From Treponema sp. UBA1226 (GTDB taxonomy: Bacteria; Spirochaetota; Spirochaetia; Treponematales; Treponemataceae): DNA of 17,757 bases. The position numbers and the translations under genes are program-made. The stretch spans positions 153,598-171,354 of the forward strand of contig DBWY01000004.1 in the NCBI GenBank assembly GCA_002309195.1. Direction: 5' to 3'. Below the pieces are notes generated by a model. The model did no database searches. It saw only the letters and a list, made by a program, of their open reading frames with translations, and was not told where the DNA came from. This document shows positions 1 to 8,260 of the stretch, one piece after another. Each line of letters starts with the position of its first letter. Position 1 is the first letter of the stretch.

Positions 1-260
1 AAAGCGTAGTTCTGGAATACCATTGCGATATCGCGGTCTTTTGGTGGAACGTCATTCATTTCTTTTCCATCAATGAAGAGTTTTCCTTCTGAAATGTCTT
101 CAAGACCAGCAACCATACGAAGAGTTGTTGATTTACCACATCCAGATGGACCTACGAAAACACAGAATTCCTTGTCTTCGATTGTAATGTTGGCATTTGT
201 TACGGCGCGAACGTTTCCGTCGTAGATTTTACCAATGCCTTTAAGTTCTACTTTAGCCAT
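1..260 (-). CDS. ugpC: Sugar ABC transporter ATP-binding protein (MsmK/UgpC type), N-terminal part
   Basis: This is the ATPase subunit that powers carbohydrate (CUT1-type) ABC importers from the cytoplasmic side of the inner membrane. Only the first 86 residues lie in the window; the rest runs off the left edge. The visible protein starts [15 protein letters not shown], has a perfect Walker A (GPSGCGKST, about residues 37-45), the following [13 protein letters not shown] strand, the [17 protein letters not shown] stretch with the Q-loop glutamine, and then ends. This N-terminus is characteristic of the MsmK/MsmX/UgpC/MalK group. The ATG at 258-260 is preceded by a strong GGGAGG Shine-Dalgarno. 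No permease gene is visible; such ATPases often serve several importers encoded elsewhere. The exact substrate cannot be read from this part, and the symbol is a family-level label. Confidence 0.93.
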   Translation of the reverse strand, partial: MAKVELKGIGKIYDGNVRAVTNANITIEDKEFCVFVGPSGCGKSTTLRMVAGLEDISEGKLFIDGKEMNDVPPKDRDIAMVFQNYA

Positions 261-276
261 TTTGGCCTCCCATTTA

Positions 277-300
277 GTGCAAAAACACCCGTTTTTACAC
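277..300. repeat. Inverted repeat in the leader of the ABC ATPase gene
   Basis: The arms GTG-c-AAAAAC and GTTTTT-a-CAC flank a 4-nt ACCC loop, giving a 10-bp stem with one mismatch. It lies between the predicted promoter (321-349) and the Shine-Dalgarno near 264-269. It could be an operator for a sugar regulator or an mRNA hairpin that affects translation. There is no T-run typical of a terminator in the direction of the gene. Confidence 0.45.
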
Positions 301-320
301 CGTTTTATATTATTATAACC

Positions 321-349
321 ATTCTAAGCCATATTCTCCCACAAGTCAA
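321..349 (-). promoter_or_regulatory. Sigma70-type promoter for the ABC ATPase gene
   Basis: Reading on the minus strand, TTGACT (344-349) and TAGAAT (321-326) are separated by exactly 17 bp. A start near 314 would give a leader of about 50 nt that contains the hairpin at 277-300 and the GGGAGG ribosome-binding site. The ATPase gene can therefore be transcribed independently of the AraC gene upstream. Confidence 0.6.
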
Positions 350-377
350 ACGAATTTGAGTAAATTCAGCATAAAAT

Positions 378-1238
378 TTATCTTGTGGTGACAGATTTGC
401 GCACTTTTCCGGGAGTGACACCAAAGATTTTCTTAAATTCACGAAGGAAAACCTTATAATTCTTTATCCCGTTGTTTTCCAAAAGGACGTTGAGCTTGTC
501 ATCTGTATTCCGAAGGTCGCGGTAGAATGAGGCGATTCGAAGCGAGAGGACGTATTCTGTAAACGTCTGGTTTGTATACTGCTTAAAAAGGCGGCACAAA
601 TGCTCGGGTGTAACAGAGATTATCGAGGCTGCATGCGAAAGCGAGATTTCTTTTTTATAGTTTTTTTCTACGAACGAAATTACAGGAGAAAGCCTGTTTA
701 CGGCAGTTTTACTGTATTTAGGAATTTCATTAAAGTTTGACTTTATTCTATAAGATGAAACCATTTTATATAATAACTCATACATAAGGGATACAAATTT
801 TATTTTACTCCCCTCCCGGCTGCTTGTTTTGGCCTCGAGCATTTTTAAAAGAATTGAACCAAGTTCACCCGATTCATCTTTTGAAAGAAACTGAGTATAA
901 ATATAGGATTCTGCATCCGGTTCAATTTCGTTAAGGGAACTTGCAGGTATTTGAAAAAGTATGTGCTTTACGTTTCCCTTGAGCTTTGTAGAATGAAGCA
1001 TGTCGGAATTAACTATAGCAAGACAGCCTTTCTGGAGAACATAAGTTGAATTTTCTATATTAAGTTCAAGTCTGCCTGAAAGGACATAAAGGATTTCTAT
1101 ATGATTATGCCAGTGAAAGGGAGAAAAGAAATTTGTATGCTCGATCAGGTCAAATCTGATTGTAAAATCAAGATCAAAATGCTGCCTGTTTCGGGTTATT
1201 ATTTCATGTTTGTATGGTTCCATATCAAAATTATACAT
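378..1238 (-). CDS. AraC-family transcriptional regulator with N-terminal cupin
   Basis: A DNA-binding regulator of about 286 residues. The N-terminal half is a cupin sensor domain: the HWHNHIE cluster (H42, H44, H46, E48) followed by LYVLSGRLEL is the usual AraC_binding pattern, which senses small ligands, often sugars. The C-terminal ~100 residues carry two helix-turn-helix motifs: ISLSHAASIISVTPEHLCRLFKQY, in which the second helix fits the AraC pattern, and the terminal FLREFKKIFGVTPGKVRK, the classic AraC signature. The reading frame is open back to a TTG at 1278-1280, which has an AGG 6 nt upstream. I prefer the ATG at 1236-1238 because a possible promoter (TTGCAA at 1295-1300, GATATT at 1273-1278) would start transcription downstream of the TTG. 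The gene is divergent from the GH3 gene, which it probably controls; it may also affect the sugar ATPase downstream. Both targets are inferred from position. Confidence 0.88.
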   Translation of the reverse strand: MYNFDMEPYKHEIITRNRQHFDLDFTIRFDLIEHTNFFSPFHWHNHIEILYVLSGRLELNIENSTYVLQKGCLAIVNSDMLHSTKLKGNVKHILFQIPASSLNEIEPDAESYIYTQFLSKDESGELGSILLKMLEAKTSSREGSKIKFVSLMYELLYKMVSSYRIKSNFNEIPKYSKTAVNRLSPVISFVEKNYKKEISLSHAASIISVTPEHLCRLFKQYTNQTFTEYVLSLRIASFYRDLRNTDDKLNVLLENNGIKNYKVFLREFKKIFGVTPGKVRKSVTTR

Positions 1239-1317
1239 TTTTAACCCGTAATTAGCAAATGATTTTGACAAAAATATCAAATTTAACCTATTTTTTGCAA
1301 GAAAAAACTATTTATTT

Positions 1318-1343
1318 TTGTAAACATCCTCTATATATTACAA
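1318..1343. promoter_or_regulatory. Inverted repeat in the AraC/GH3 divergent promoter region, candidate operator
   Basis: TTGTAA (1318-1323) and TTACAA (1338-1343) are perfect inverted copies with 14 bp between them. The spacer carries a TATATATT run (TATATT at 1334-1339) that could be the -10 box of the GH3 gene. No good -35 box is found 16-18 bp upstream, as expected for a promoter that needs an activator. The centre-to-centre distance of the arms is 20 bp, about two helical turns. Confidence 0.35.
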
Positions 1344-1354
1344 GAAGTTTGTAT

Positions 1355-1382
1355 TTGAATTCGGGCAAAGCCTAAAGTTCAA
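1355..1382 (+). repeat. Possible hairpin in the GH3 leader
   Basis: TTGAA (1355-1359) and TTCAA (1378-1382) form outer arms. Inside them GGGC-AAA-GCC gives a short second stem across a small internal loop. It lies about 30 nt upstream of the GH3 ribosome-binding site. It is weak, and its role is unknown. Confidence 0.25.
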
Positions 1383-1422
1383 TTTGGGGATACAAAAATT
1401 TTTTTTTAGGAAGAGGTGCAAA

Positions 1423-4170
1423 ATGAAAAAAATTTTAGACTGGACAAAGTACATGAATGCTGCACGAGAAGTCGTTCAGGAAGGATGTGTACTCCTCGAA
1501 AACAAGAACAACGTTCTGCCGTTTGCAAAAGGAACTAAGCTTGCAGTTTTCGGAAGGATTCAGAACAACTACTACAAAAGCGGTACAGGCTCAGGCGGAA
1601 TGGTAAACGTAAACCATGTCTATGGAATTCCTGAAGGCTTAAAATCAAGCGGACGTGTTGTTCTTGACAGTGAGCTTGAACAGATTTACGCAGACTGGGA
1701 AAAAGAAAACCCGTTTGTAATCGGTGAAGGCTGGGGAGCTGAACCTTGGAGCCAGAAGGAAATGAGCGTTTCAAAAGAGCTTGCTCAGAAGATGGCTTTA
1801 AAAAACGATGCAGCAGTCGTAATAATCGGACGCAATGCCGGAGAAGATAAAGATAACTCAGAAACAGAAGGCTCATGGTTTTTGACAGAAGAAGAAAAGA
1901 CAATGCTCAAAAATGTAAGGGCCGCTTTTAAGGAAGTATGTGTAGTTTTAAATACAGCTAACATCATCGACATGAACTTTATAAAAGACCTTAACCTTGA
2001 CTGTGTTTTACTTACCTGGCAGGGCGGAATGGTCGGTGGTCTTGGAATTGCAGACATTCTTACAGGAAAAGCTTCTCCTTCTGGAAAGCTTACAGGCACG
2101 ATTGCAAGAAATATTTCTGACTACCCTTCTTCTAAAAACTTTGGTGATGAAATTGAAAATGTATACGAAGAAGATATTTATGTCGGATACAGATATTTTG
2201 AAAGCGCTGCAAAGGATAAAGTACTCTACCCGTTCGGCTACGGTCTTTCATACACAGACTTCTCTATAGAAGAAAAAGATTTTAATCTTGATTTTGGTTC
2301 TGACATTCCTAGAATAGGTATTACTGTAAACGTAAAGAATACAGGAAACTCTTTCGGAAAAGAAACCGTACAGATTTATGTAAAGCAGCCGCAGGGAAAA
2401 CTGGGAAAGCCTGCACTTGTTCTTGCAGATTTTAAGAAAACTTCTCTTCTAAAAAAAGGAAAGTCAGAAAAGGTTTCCTTTGACTTTAGTCTTTCACGCG
2501 TGCGCTCTTTTGATGATACAGGCGCAACAGGAAACATTGATTGTTTTGTTCTTGAAAAAGGCAAATACGAATTCTTTGCAGGAAACAATGTAGAAAACAT
2601 TTTTAAAATCGGCGAAGTTCTTCTTGATGAAACTATCGTAACAGAAAAAGTTTCTGAAGCATTAAAACCTGTAAAAAGTTTTGAACGCCTCAAATCATGC
2701 GGCGCAAAGGATGACGGCCAGGTTATTTTTGAAAATGAAAAGATCAAAGCAGTCTCTCCTTACCAGAACGCGCACCGGCAGGAAGAATTAAGGAAACTTG
2801 AAGACTTCTTTAAAGATGAAAGCATTGATAAAGAAAGTCTCTCGATTGCACAGTCTCTTTCTGACGAAGATCTTGCATGTATCATACGCGGCGAAGGTAT
2901 GGGAAGCCCTAAAGTAACTCCGGGAACTGCCGGTGCGTTTGGCGGTGTTTCTGACAGCCTTAAGGCAAAAGGAATTCCTTGTGCTTGCTGTACAGACGGT
3001 CCCAGCGGCATAAGACTTGACTCAGGTGCTCAGGCATTCAGTCTGCCAAACGGTACTCTCGAAGCCTGCACATTTAACCCGGAACTCGTAGAAAAGCTTT
3101 ACCGCTTTACGGCTCTTGAAATGGTTTTCAACAAAATCGATGTTCTTCTTGGCCCTGGTATAAACATCATGCGTCATCCTTTAAACGGAAGAAACTTTGA
3201 ATATTTTTCTGAAGATCCTTATTTAACCGGAGTCTTTACATCAGCAATAATCCGCGGATTAAAGACGCAGGGCGTTACAGGTTCGTTAAAGCATTTCTGC
3301 TGCAATAACCAGGAAACTGGAAGAAGAACTTCAAATACAACTTTAAGTACAAGAGCACTGCGCGAAATTTATTTAGTTCCGTATGAAATGGCTGTAAAAA
3401 ATGGTGCAAGTGTCATAATGACTTCTTACGGCTCTGTAAACGGAATGTGGACTGCAGGAAGCTTTGACCTTAATACCCTCATTTTGAGAAAGGACTGGGG
3501 ATTTAAAGGAATCGTAATGACTGACTGGTGGGCTGTTGCAAATGATGAAGGCAAAGAGCCAGAAAAGGCAAACACTGCTCAGCTTATAAGGGCACAAAAC
3601 GACCTTTACATGGTTGTTCCAGAAGCAATTGCAAATACGTTCGGCGACAACACAGAAAAGGCACTTAAAGAAAACACTGTTTCCCGTCTCGAAGCTATAA
3701 GAAGCGCTTACAATATCATAAACTTCGTAAAGCACTCTAACGCACAGAAGAGAGCAGACGGAAAAGAGGTCGAAGTTAAAATCAAGCACAGACCTCCAAT
3801 GCCTATGGACAAGTCGGCAGGCAAAATCGTTTACTATGATCTTTGCGACGGACTTACAATTCCTGTTGATAATGTAAACACAACACGTGGAAGCACTTTT
3901 GGATTTGGATTAAGTTCAAAAGACCAGAAAAAATACAGGATGACTATAACTTGTGAAACTGTCGGTAATGAAGTAGCCCAGATAAATACAAGCCTTTCAT
4001 GGAACGGCGTTGTAATCCATACATTCGGTTTTACGGGCGAAAGAAATGGCCGGGAAGTTTCGGAACAGATAGAATTTGAGAGAGCATTCCCCCGCTTTCT
4101 GATTCTATCTCTGTTCTTCTCTCAGACCGGCCTTAAGTTAAAGGAGATTAAATTTACGACCGTACAGTAA
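1423..4170 (+). CDS. Glycoside hydrolase family 3, beta-glucosidase type, with reversed domain order
   Basis: A 915-residue enzyme, expected to remove glucose or a related sugar from the non-reducing end of beta-linked oligosaccharides. It has no signal peptide, so it should be cytoplasmic. The domain order is C-N instead of N-C. The GH3 C-terminal-type alpha/beta domain comes first (about 1-290), with the acid/base loop GRNAGEDKDNSETEG at 136-150 (E141, E147 and E149 are candidates). A fibronectin-III-like domain follows (VNVKNTGNSFGKETVQIYV). The (beta/alpha)8 barrel comes last: KHFCCNNQE begins at K623 and the nucleophile is D701 in IVMTDWW. A beta-rich tail of about 115 residues after the barrel is not recognised. 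This reversed order is known from Ruminococcus albus and Butyrivibrio fibrisolvens beta-glucosidases. The ATG at 1423 is chosen because GAGG lies 6 nt upstream; an in-frame TTG at 1384 has no such signal. The substrate (gluco-, xylo- or other beta-glycoside) is inferred only at family level. Confidence 0.93.
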   Translation: MKKILDWTKYMNAAREVVQEGCVLLENKNNVLPFAKGTKLAVFGRIQNNYYKSGTGSGGMVNVNHVYGIPEGLKSSGRVVLDSELEQIYADWEKENPFVIGEGWGAEPWSQKEMSVSKELAQKMALKNDAAVVIIGRNAGEDKDNSETEGSWFLTEEEKTMLKNVRAAFKEVCVVLNTANIIDMNFIKDLNLDCVLLTWQGGMVGGLGIADILTGKASPSGKLTGTIARNISDYPSSKNFGDEIENVYEEDIYVGYRYFESAAKDKVLYPFGYGLSYTDFSIEEKDFNLDFGSDIPRIGITVNVKNTGNSFGKETVQIYVKQPQGKLGKPALVLADFKKTSLLKKGKSEKVSFDFSLSRVRSFDDTGATGNIDCFVLEKGKYEFFAGNNVENIFKIGEVLLDETIVTEKVSEALKPVKSFERLKSCGAKDDGQVIFENEKIKAVSPYQNAHRQEELRKLEDFFKDESIDKESLSIAQSLSDEDLACIIRGEGMGSPKVTPGTAGAFGGVSDSLKAKGIPCACCTDGPSGIRLDSGAQAFSLPNGTLEACTFNPELVEKLYRFTALEMVFNKIDVLLGPGINIMRHPLNGRNFEYFSEDPYLTGVFTSAIIRGLKTQGVTGSLKHFCCNNQETGRRTSNTTLSTRALREIYLVPYEMAVKNGASVIMTSYGSVNGMWTAGSFDLNTLILRKDWGFKGIVMTDWWAVANDEGKEPEKANTAQLIRAQNDLYMVVPEAIANTFGDNTEKALKENTVSRLEAIRSAYNIINFVKHSNAQKRADGKEVEVKIKHRPPMPMDKSAGKIVYYDLCDGLTIPVDNVNTTRGSTFGFGLSSKDQKKYRMTITCETVGNEVAQINTSLSWNGVVIHTFGFTGERNGREVSEQIEFERAFPRFLILSLFFSQTGLKLKEIKFTTVQ

Positions 4171-4987
4171 TCGTAGTTATTCCCTGTTTAACGTAATTAA
4201 ATACCTTCTGTATCATTGCAGAAGCGTATTTAAGAGGGTTCTCCCTTATCTTTGCTTCTTCCTCGGCGATTCCTGTAAACAGACCGTCGAGGGCTTTTTC
4301 GGTTGCATACTGCGCAAGGTCTACAGTGACAGGTGGACAAGGTTCCTTCTGTCCTGCAATCTTTGCAGCAGTATTTGCAATCTTTCCGTATTTATTATAA
4401 TTCGTAATAAGTTTTTCCCATGCTTCGTTTGCAGAAACATTCATTACAAGCGGCTTGTTTAAAACAGTATTAACTTTTGGTTTATAAAGATTTACAAGCT
4501 TATCGTAGCATTTTTCCCTAAGATATTCTGTTGCAGCATCTTTATTTCCTGTTACGATTTTAATTCCATCGATGACAGTCATCTGTTTGATTGCAGAAAC
4601 GAAAATGTTTACCGTATCTTTTGCTGCTTCTTCTGCAGTCCTGTTGAGTCTTAAAACAACATCATCAACAAGAGACTGACCACCAGGAATTTTATTTAAA
4701 ATTCCAAGAATTGGTTTTGCTTCTTCTGGTAAAAGAATTTTAATTGCAGCGTTCTTAAAATACGCGTCTTTTTGAGAAAGAGATGAAGAAGCAAATTTGA
4801 TTCCTTCTTCGAGCGCATCTTTCATTGCAGACACTGCTTCTTCGTTTGTATAAGCCGGAACTTTTTTAACAGATGTTCCGCCATTTAAATCCATAAGTCC
4901 GCTTGATAGTTCCTGCAGCGAAGAAAGACAGGAAATGTTTAAGAAACAGACAAGCACAGTAAAAATCAATACAAGATTTTTCTTCAT
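4154..4987 (-). CDS. DUF4197 family lipoprotein
   Basis: A 277-residue protein of the DUF4197 family, whose function is unknown. The N-terminus (MKKNLVLIFTVLVCFLNISC) is a lipoprotein signal with a relaxed spirochaetal lipobox; C20 would be lipidated, so the protein should be membrane-anchored and face the periplasm or the surface. Family landmarks are the early ALEEGIKFASSSLSQKDAYF segment, the ILLPEE motif, LNRTAEEAAKDTVNIFVSAIKQMT and the GNKDAATEYL region. The family is mostly helical. A good Shine-Dalgarno (AGGGAG) lies 8 nt before the ATG. The gene starts 21 bp after the lptD-like gene and is almost certainly co-transcribed with it. Its 3' end overlaps that of the GH3 gene on the other strand by 17 bp (4154-4170), with no terminator between them. 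Confidence 0.82.
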   Translation of the reverse strand: MKKNLVLIFTVLVCFLNISCLSSLQELSSGLMDLNGGTSVKKVPAYTNEEAVSAMKDALEEGIKFASSSLSQKDAYFKNAAIKILLPEEAKPILGILNKIPGGQSLVDDVVLRLNRTAEEAAKDTVNIFVSAIKQMTVIDGIKIVTGNKDAATEYLREKCYDKLVNLYKPKVNTVLNKPLVMNVSANEAWEKLITNYNKYGKIANTAAKIAGQKEPCPPVTVDLAQYATEKALDGLFTGIAEEEAKIRENPLKYASAMIQKVFNYVKQGITTITVRS

Positions 4988-5008
4988 AAATTAAACTCCC
5001 TATATATT

Positions 5009-8000
5009 TTATTTTAACTTCCAGGTTCCATAATCGTCAAGAATTTCTGTTTTCATACTTTCCATTGGACGCCATACTACAGAAAGCGTAAAATAAGGAC
5101 TAAAATCGTAGTACTGCATTCCTGTTGTAGGCGTAATAAGACGCGGTTCAATCTTAAATTCGCATTTTAAATCCCAGTCATGAAGGTCGTGAGTAATCGC
5201 AAAATTGAGTGATTTAAGTTTAAAACCACTGGCCTTTCTGAGAGATTCATCATCAAATCTGAATGAGTTTGCAAGATCTTTAAATATGTTTTCTTCGCCC
5301 GGGATTCTTCCAGGATGTCCGAGTGCAGACTGAACGTATCTGTAAAGTACATCGTTTCTCGAAGTTGCACTGAATGAAATATCAAGGAACTTGTTGATTC
5401 TGAATGTAATTCCCGGTGTAAAGATAAAATAACTGTTTGTCGGACGTATAAAGTCTATAGAAAGGCTTGTATCAAGTGTCGGGGCAACGCTGATTCTGTT
5501 TTTCCATGCCTTAAAATTCTTTGCAGGAAGCGTATATGCTATACTTGCAGACTTTGGAAGAAACTCCTGCGTTGAAGTATCCTGAACCCATCCGGTAGAT
5601 GTAAAATCAAAAGGGTTTGTATACTGCATGAGATAAGACACCTGGAGCCCTTCATACGAAAGTGCAAGCTTTAATGAATCCGGATGAGAGTTTTCTACAT
5701 CGTAGTTGTAGGATTCTGTAAAATTTAATTTGCTGTTAAAGAAATTAAATGTAAAGCCCTGTCTTAAAAGCTCTTTTTTCCATGTTGAATCTGTCTTACT
5801 TACCTGGCTTACTCCTGCCTCCCCCGTCAATGTTACATATGGAAATTCAAATTTTAATGTTCCGTAATACTTAGAAACCTGCGGAGGCAATGTCGAAGTA
5901 ATCGTAAGACTCTGCTTAAAATCGCCTCCAAGCTCATTTGCAGCAAGCGTAAGGTCAAGAGAATGCTGCGTAATAGATTCTTCATCATTAAAGTCGACGG
6001 TAAGGGTATCCCATTTTGGATTATCCGCATCACCGATAAATTTTGTGCGAAGAAGTTTTACCGAAGTATTATATGTAATATTCGTGTCTTTAAAATTAGG
6101 ATAAAAAGTAAAAGGCTTTATAGACAGAGAGTTGGTATTAAGAACTTCCATCATAGAAGAAGTATAATCTGCCTTTTTCATTGATTTTACTTCTGAATCC
6201 TGGTAACCGCCTGTCGTGGTATCTGTCGAAATATAAGGGTGCGTCTGATATACAGGCGTAAAATCAAGCGTATTATTCATCGTAAAGAAATTATTCTTTA
6301 CAGAAAGATTGTCCTTAAACTTAACCGGAACTTTTACGTAAATATACGAAGACTGGATTCTGTCCCATTTAAAGTCAGAACCCTTGTTTAAGCCCTGATG
6401 CGCATAGTTAAGCTGAGAAACAAACTCAGGATTAATCGAATAATTTAAATCATATTTAAAATCATTTATAGAAGAAACAGAATCAGGAGAAAAATCAATT
6501 ATTGCAAGGCCTTCTTTTTCAAAATCAAATCCCGAAGTTTCCTTCTCTTCCTTTTTTTCTTCTTCTTTTTTCTCTGCGTCTTCTTTTTTTTCAGGAGACA
6601 ATTCTTCTGGTGGAATCAATTCAACCGGATAAGAAACAGATTTAGAAGAAGTTTTCGTGCTTCCAAGTGATATGAGGCTTCCGTTTATAGAAAGGCTGGT
6701 TTTTAAAGGCGTTACCTGTGACGGGAAGAAGAATTTTCTCTGTGCAGTAAAACGTCCTGAAGGATCATAAGACGGAAGATACGGAGAATCCACAAGTTTT
6801 GAAGAAAATACGACAGCTGAATTAAATGAAGAAATTGAAACTGATTCAACATAAGGTTTTAAAACTTCTGGAATCTTTAAAGAATAATTTCCTGACAAAT
6901 CCCATGTAAACGAGGTAATTTCTGCAGAATCAAGTTTCTGCTGTTCCGTTATAGTAGAATTTTCTGCTACAGGATTATTTAAAAGATAAGAGAACCAGTC
7001 CATCGTCTCTGATCTGTCACCGTAATCATAATTAAAGAATGGATCAGAATAAATCGGCATCGAAAGCGTAAGGTTTACCGGAGTTGAAATTCCAAGTTTT
7101 AAATTTGCCCTGTATCTGAACGGAAGTTCCATTCCCATAAAATTTGATTTTTCGTAATGAGAATCTCCTGCACTGTCAAAAGGCAGATAAACATTATATG
7201 CATTTGCCGACTGAAAAACCGTATTACCAAATCCTAAAAGAACCCCGCCTTCAAGCTGGTTGAATATTTTTTTAGGCTTATAAGAACCTTCAAAACCTGT
7301 TGCAAAGCCAAGGTTAGAATACCAGTCTGCCATTATCTTTAAGTAATCAGAAGTACTTCCCGTATAAACAGTGTCAAGGTTGTGTAAAATCAAGCCCTGT
7401 CTTTCCTGATCCATAAGCTTTGTAGGTTTGATGAAATTAAAGTACTTTGACATGTCATCATCGCTTGCAGTAGTTGCACTTCCTGCAGAACTGTTTTCTG
7501 GTTCAAGAGGTTTTCTTCCGTAAAGATACGTTGTTGTCTGGATATAAAATCCATTTCTGTTTTTAAAACCAAAAACCGGATTAAACAACAGTTCATCTTT
7601 AGGGTAATAAAAAGCCGGAAGATATAAAACCGGAATATTATCAAGCCATAAAACTGCATTAAAAAAAGCAAATTCGTTTCCAGGCAAAAGCCAGATTCTT
7701 GTTGCCCTGATTTTCCAGTGCGGATGTTTATCATTACAGAAAGTAAGCTCGCCGTTTTTAAAAGCAATAGTTCCGGAGTGATTTCGCGCAAAAACTTCTG
7801 AACCTACTACAAGAGTTGAACCCGACGGAAGATTAATTGAGTTTGTCTCTGCCTGAACAATTCTTCCTTCATCAAAAATTCCTTCGAGGGTAGATGTATT
7901 GAACAGAACGCTTGTTGCACCGATATTTGAAACAGAACCGCTTTTATCTGTCTGTTCCATATTTACGTTGCCTTCTGCATAAAGCATTTCGTGTTTTCTG

Positions 8001-8254
8001 CTGTAGCTGATTCTGTCGGCACTTATTATTGTCTTTGTCTGTCCCTTTTCTACGCTTATCTTTACAAGGCCTTCAAAAAGAATCAAATCTTCGTCTTTTT
8101 CTTTATCCTTTACATTTGAAGTTTTTAATGCGTTAAGAATTGTTACTGTAGTCTGTTCATCTGCAGAACTGTCAGAACTTTCTGCAAAAACAGCAGCGGC
8201 AAAAACTGATGCTATGAGAAAAAATAAAAATGTTTTCCTCAAGTTAAACTTCAT
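5009..8254 (-). CDS. lptD: LptD-like outer-membrane protein (LPS-assembly/OstA family)
   Basis: A 1081-residue outer-membrane protein related to LptD, the beta-barrel that inserts glycolipid into the outer leaflet. A Sec signal peptide (about 1-24, ending AAAVFA) precedes an OstA/LptA-like beta-jellyroll (about 50-215) with repeated short beta-strands such as ADRISYSRKHEMLYAEGNV. The LptD hallmark follows: WKIRATRIWLLPG, then LDNIPVLYLPAFYYPKD. The rest is a long barrel rich in alternating strands and aromatics. An acidic/lysine-rich insert (about 548-575, EKKEDAEKKEEEKKEEK) interrupts it and is probably an exposed loop or a linker. The gene begins 6 bp after uvrA, and the uvrA stop codon TAG is part of its Shine-Dalgarno (TAGGG), which suggests translational coupling. 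T. pallidum has a homologue (TP0515, from memory) although treponemes are thought to lack classic LPS, so the cargo is uncertain. Confidence 0.88.
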   Translation of the reverse strand: MKFNLRKTFLFFLIASVFAAAVFAESSDSSADEQTTVTILNALKTSNVKDKEKDEDLILFEGLVKISVEKGQTKTIISADRISYSRKHEMLYAEGNVNMEQTDKSGSVSNIGATSVLFNTSTLEGIFDEGRIVQAETNSINLPSGSTLVVGSEVFARNHSGTIAFKNGELTFCNDKHPHWKIRATRIWLLPGNEFAFFNAVLWLDNIPVLYLPAFYYPKDELLFNPVFGFKNRNGFYIQTTTYLYGRKPLEPENSSAGSATTASDDDMSKYFNFIKPTKLMDQERQGLILHNLDTVYTGSTSDYLKIMADWYSNLGFATGFEGSYKPKKIFNQLEGGVLLGFGNTVFQSANAYNVYLPFDSAGDSHYEKSNFMGMELPFRYRANLKLGISTPVNLTLSMPIYSDPFFNYDYGDRSETMDWFSYLLNNPVAENSTITEQQKLDSAEITSFTWDLSGNYSLKIPEVLKPYVESVSISSFNSAVVFSSKLVDSPYLPSYDPSGRFTAQRKFFFPSQVTPLKTSLSINGSLISLGSTKTSSKSVSYPVELIPPEELSPEKKEDAEKKEEEKKEEKETSGFDFEKEGLAIIDFSPDSVSSINDFKYDLNYSINPEFVSQLNYAHQGLNKGSDFKWDRIQSSYIYVKVPVKFKDNLSVKNNFFTMNNTLDFTPVYQTHPYISTDTTTGGYQDSEVKSMKKADYTSSMMEVLNTNSLSIKPFTFYPNFKDTNITYNTSVKLLRTKFIGDADNPKWDTLTVDFNDEESITQHSLDLTLAANELGGDFKQSLTITSTLPPQVSKYYGTLKFEFPYVTLTGEAGVSQVSKTDSTWKKELLRQGFTFNFFNSKLNFTESYNYDVENSHPDSLKLALSYEGLQVSYLMQYTNPFDFTSTGWVQDTSTQEFLPKSASIAYTLPAKNFKAWKNRISVAPTLDTSLSIDFIRPTNSYFIFTPGITFRINKFLDISFSATSRNDVLYRYVQSALGHPGRIPGEENIFKDLANSFRFDDESLRKASGFKLKSLNFAITHDLHDWDLKCEFKIEPRLITPTTGMQYYDFSPYFTLSVVWRPMESMKTEILDDYGTWKLK

Positions 8255-8260
8255 AAAACC

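Noticed and set aside
1535..3789. Several 80-140 codon minus-strand frames within the GH3 gene
   Set aside because: All are shadows of the GH3 frame, with low-complexity Ser/Leu/Phe-rich products and no motifs.
7390..7791. A 133-codon minus-strand frame within the lptD-like gene
   Set aside because: It is the same-strand alternative frame of the LptD coding region, whose own frame carries the signature motifs.
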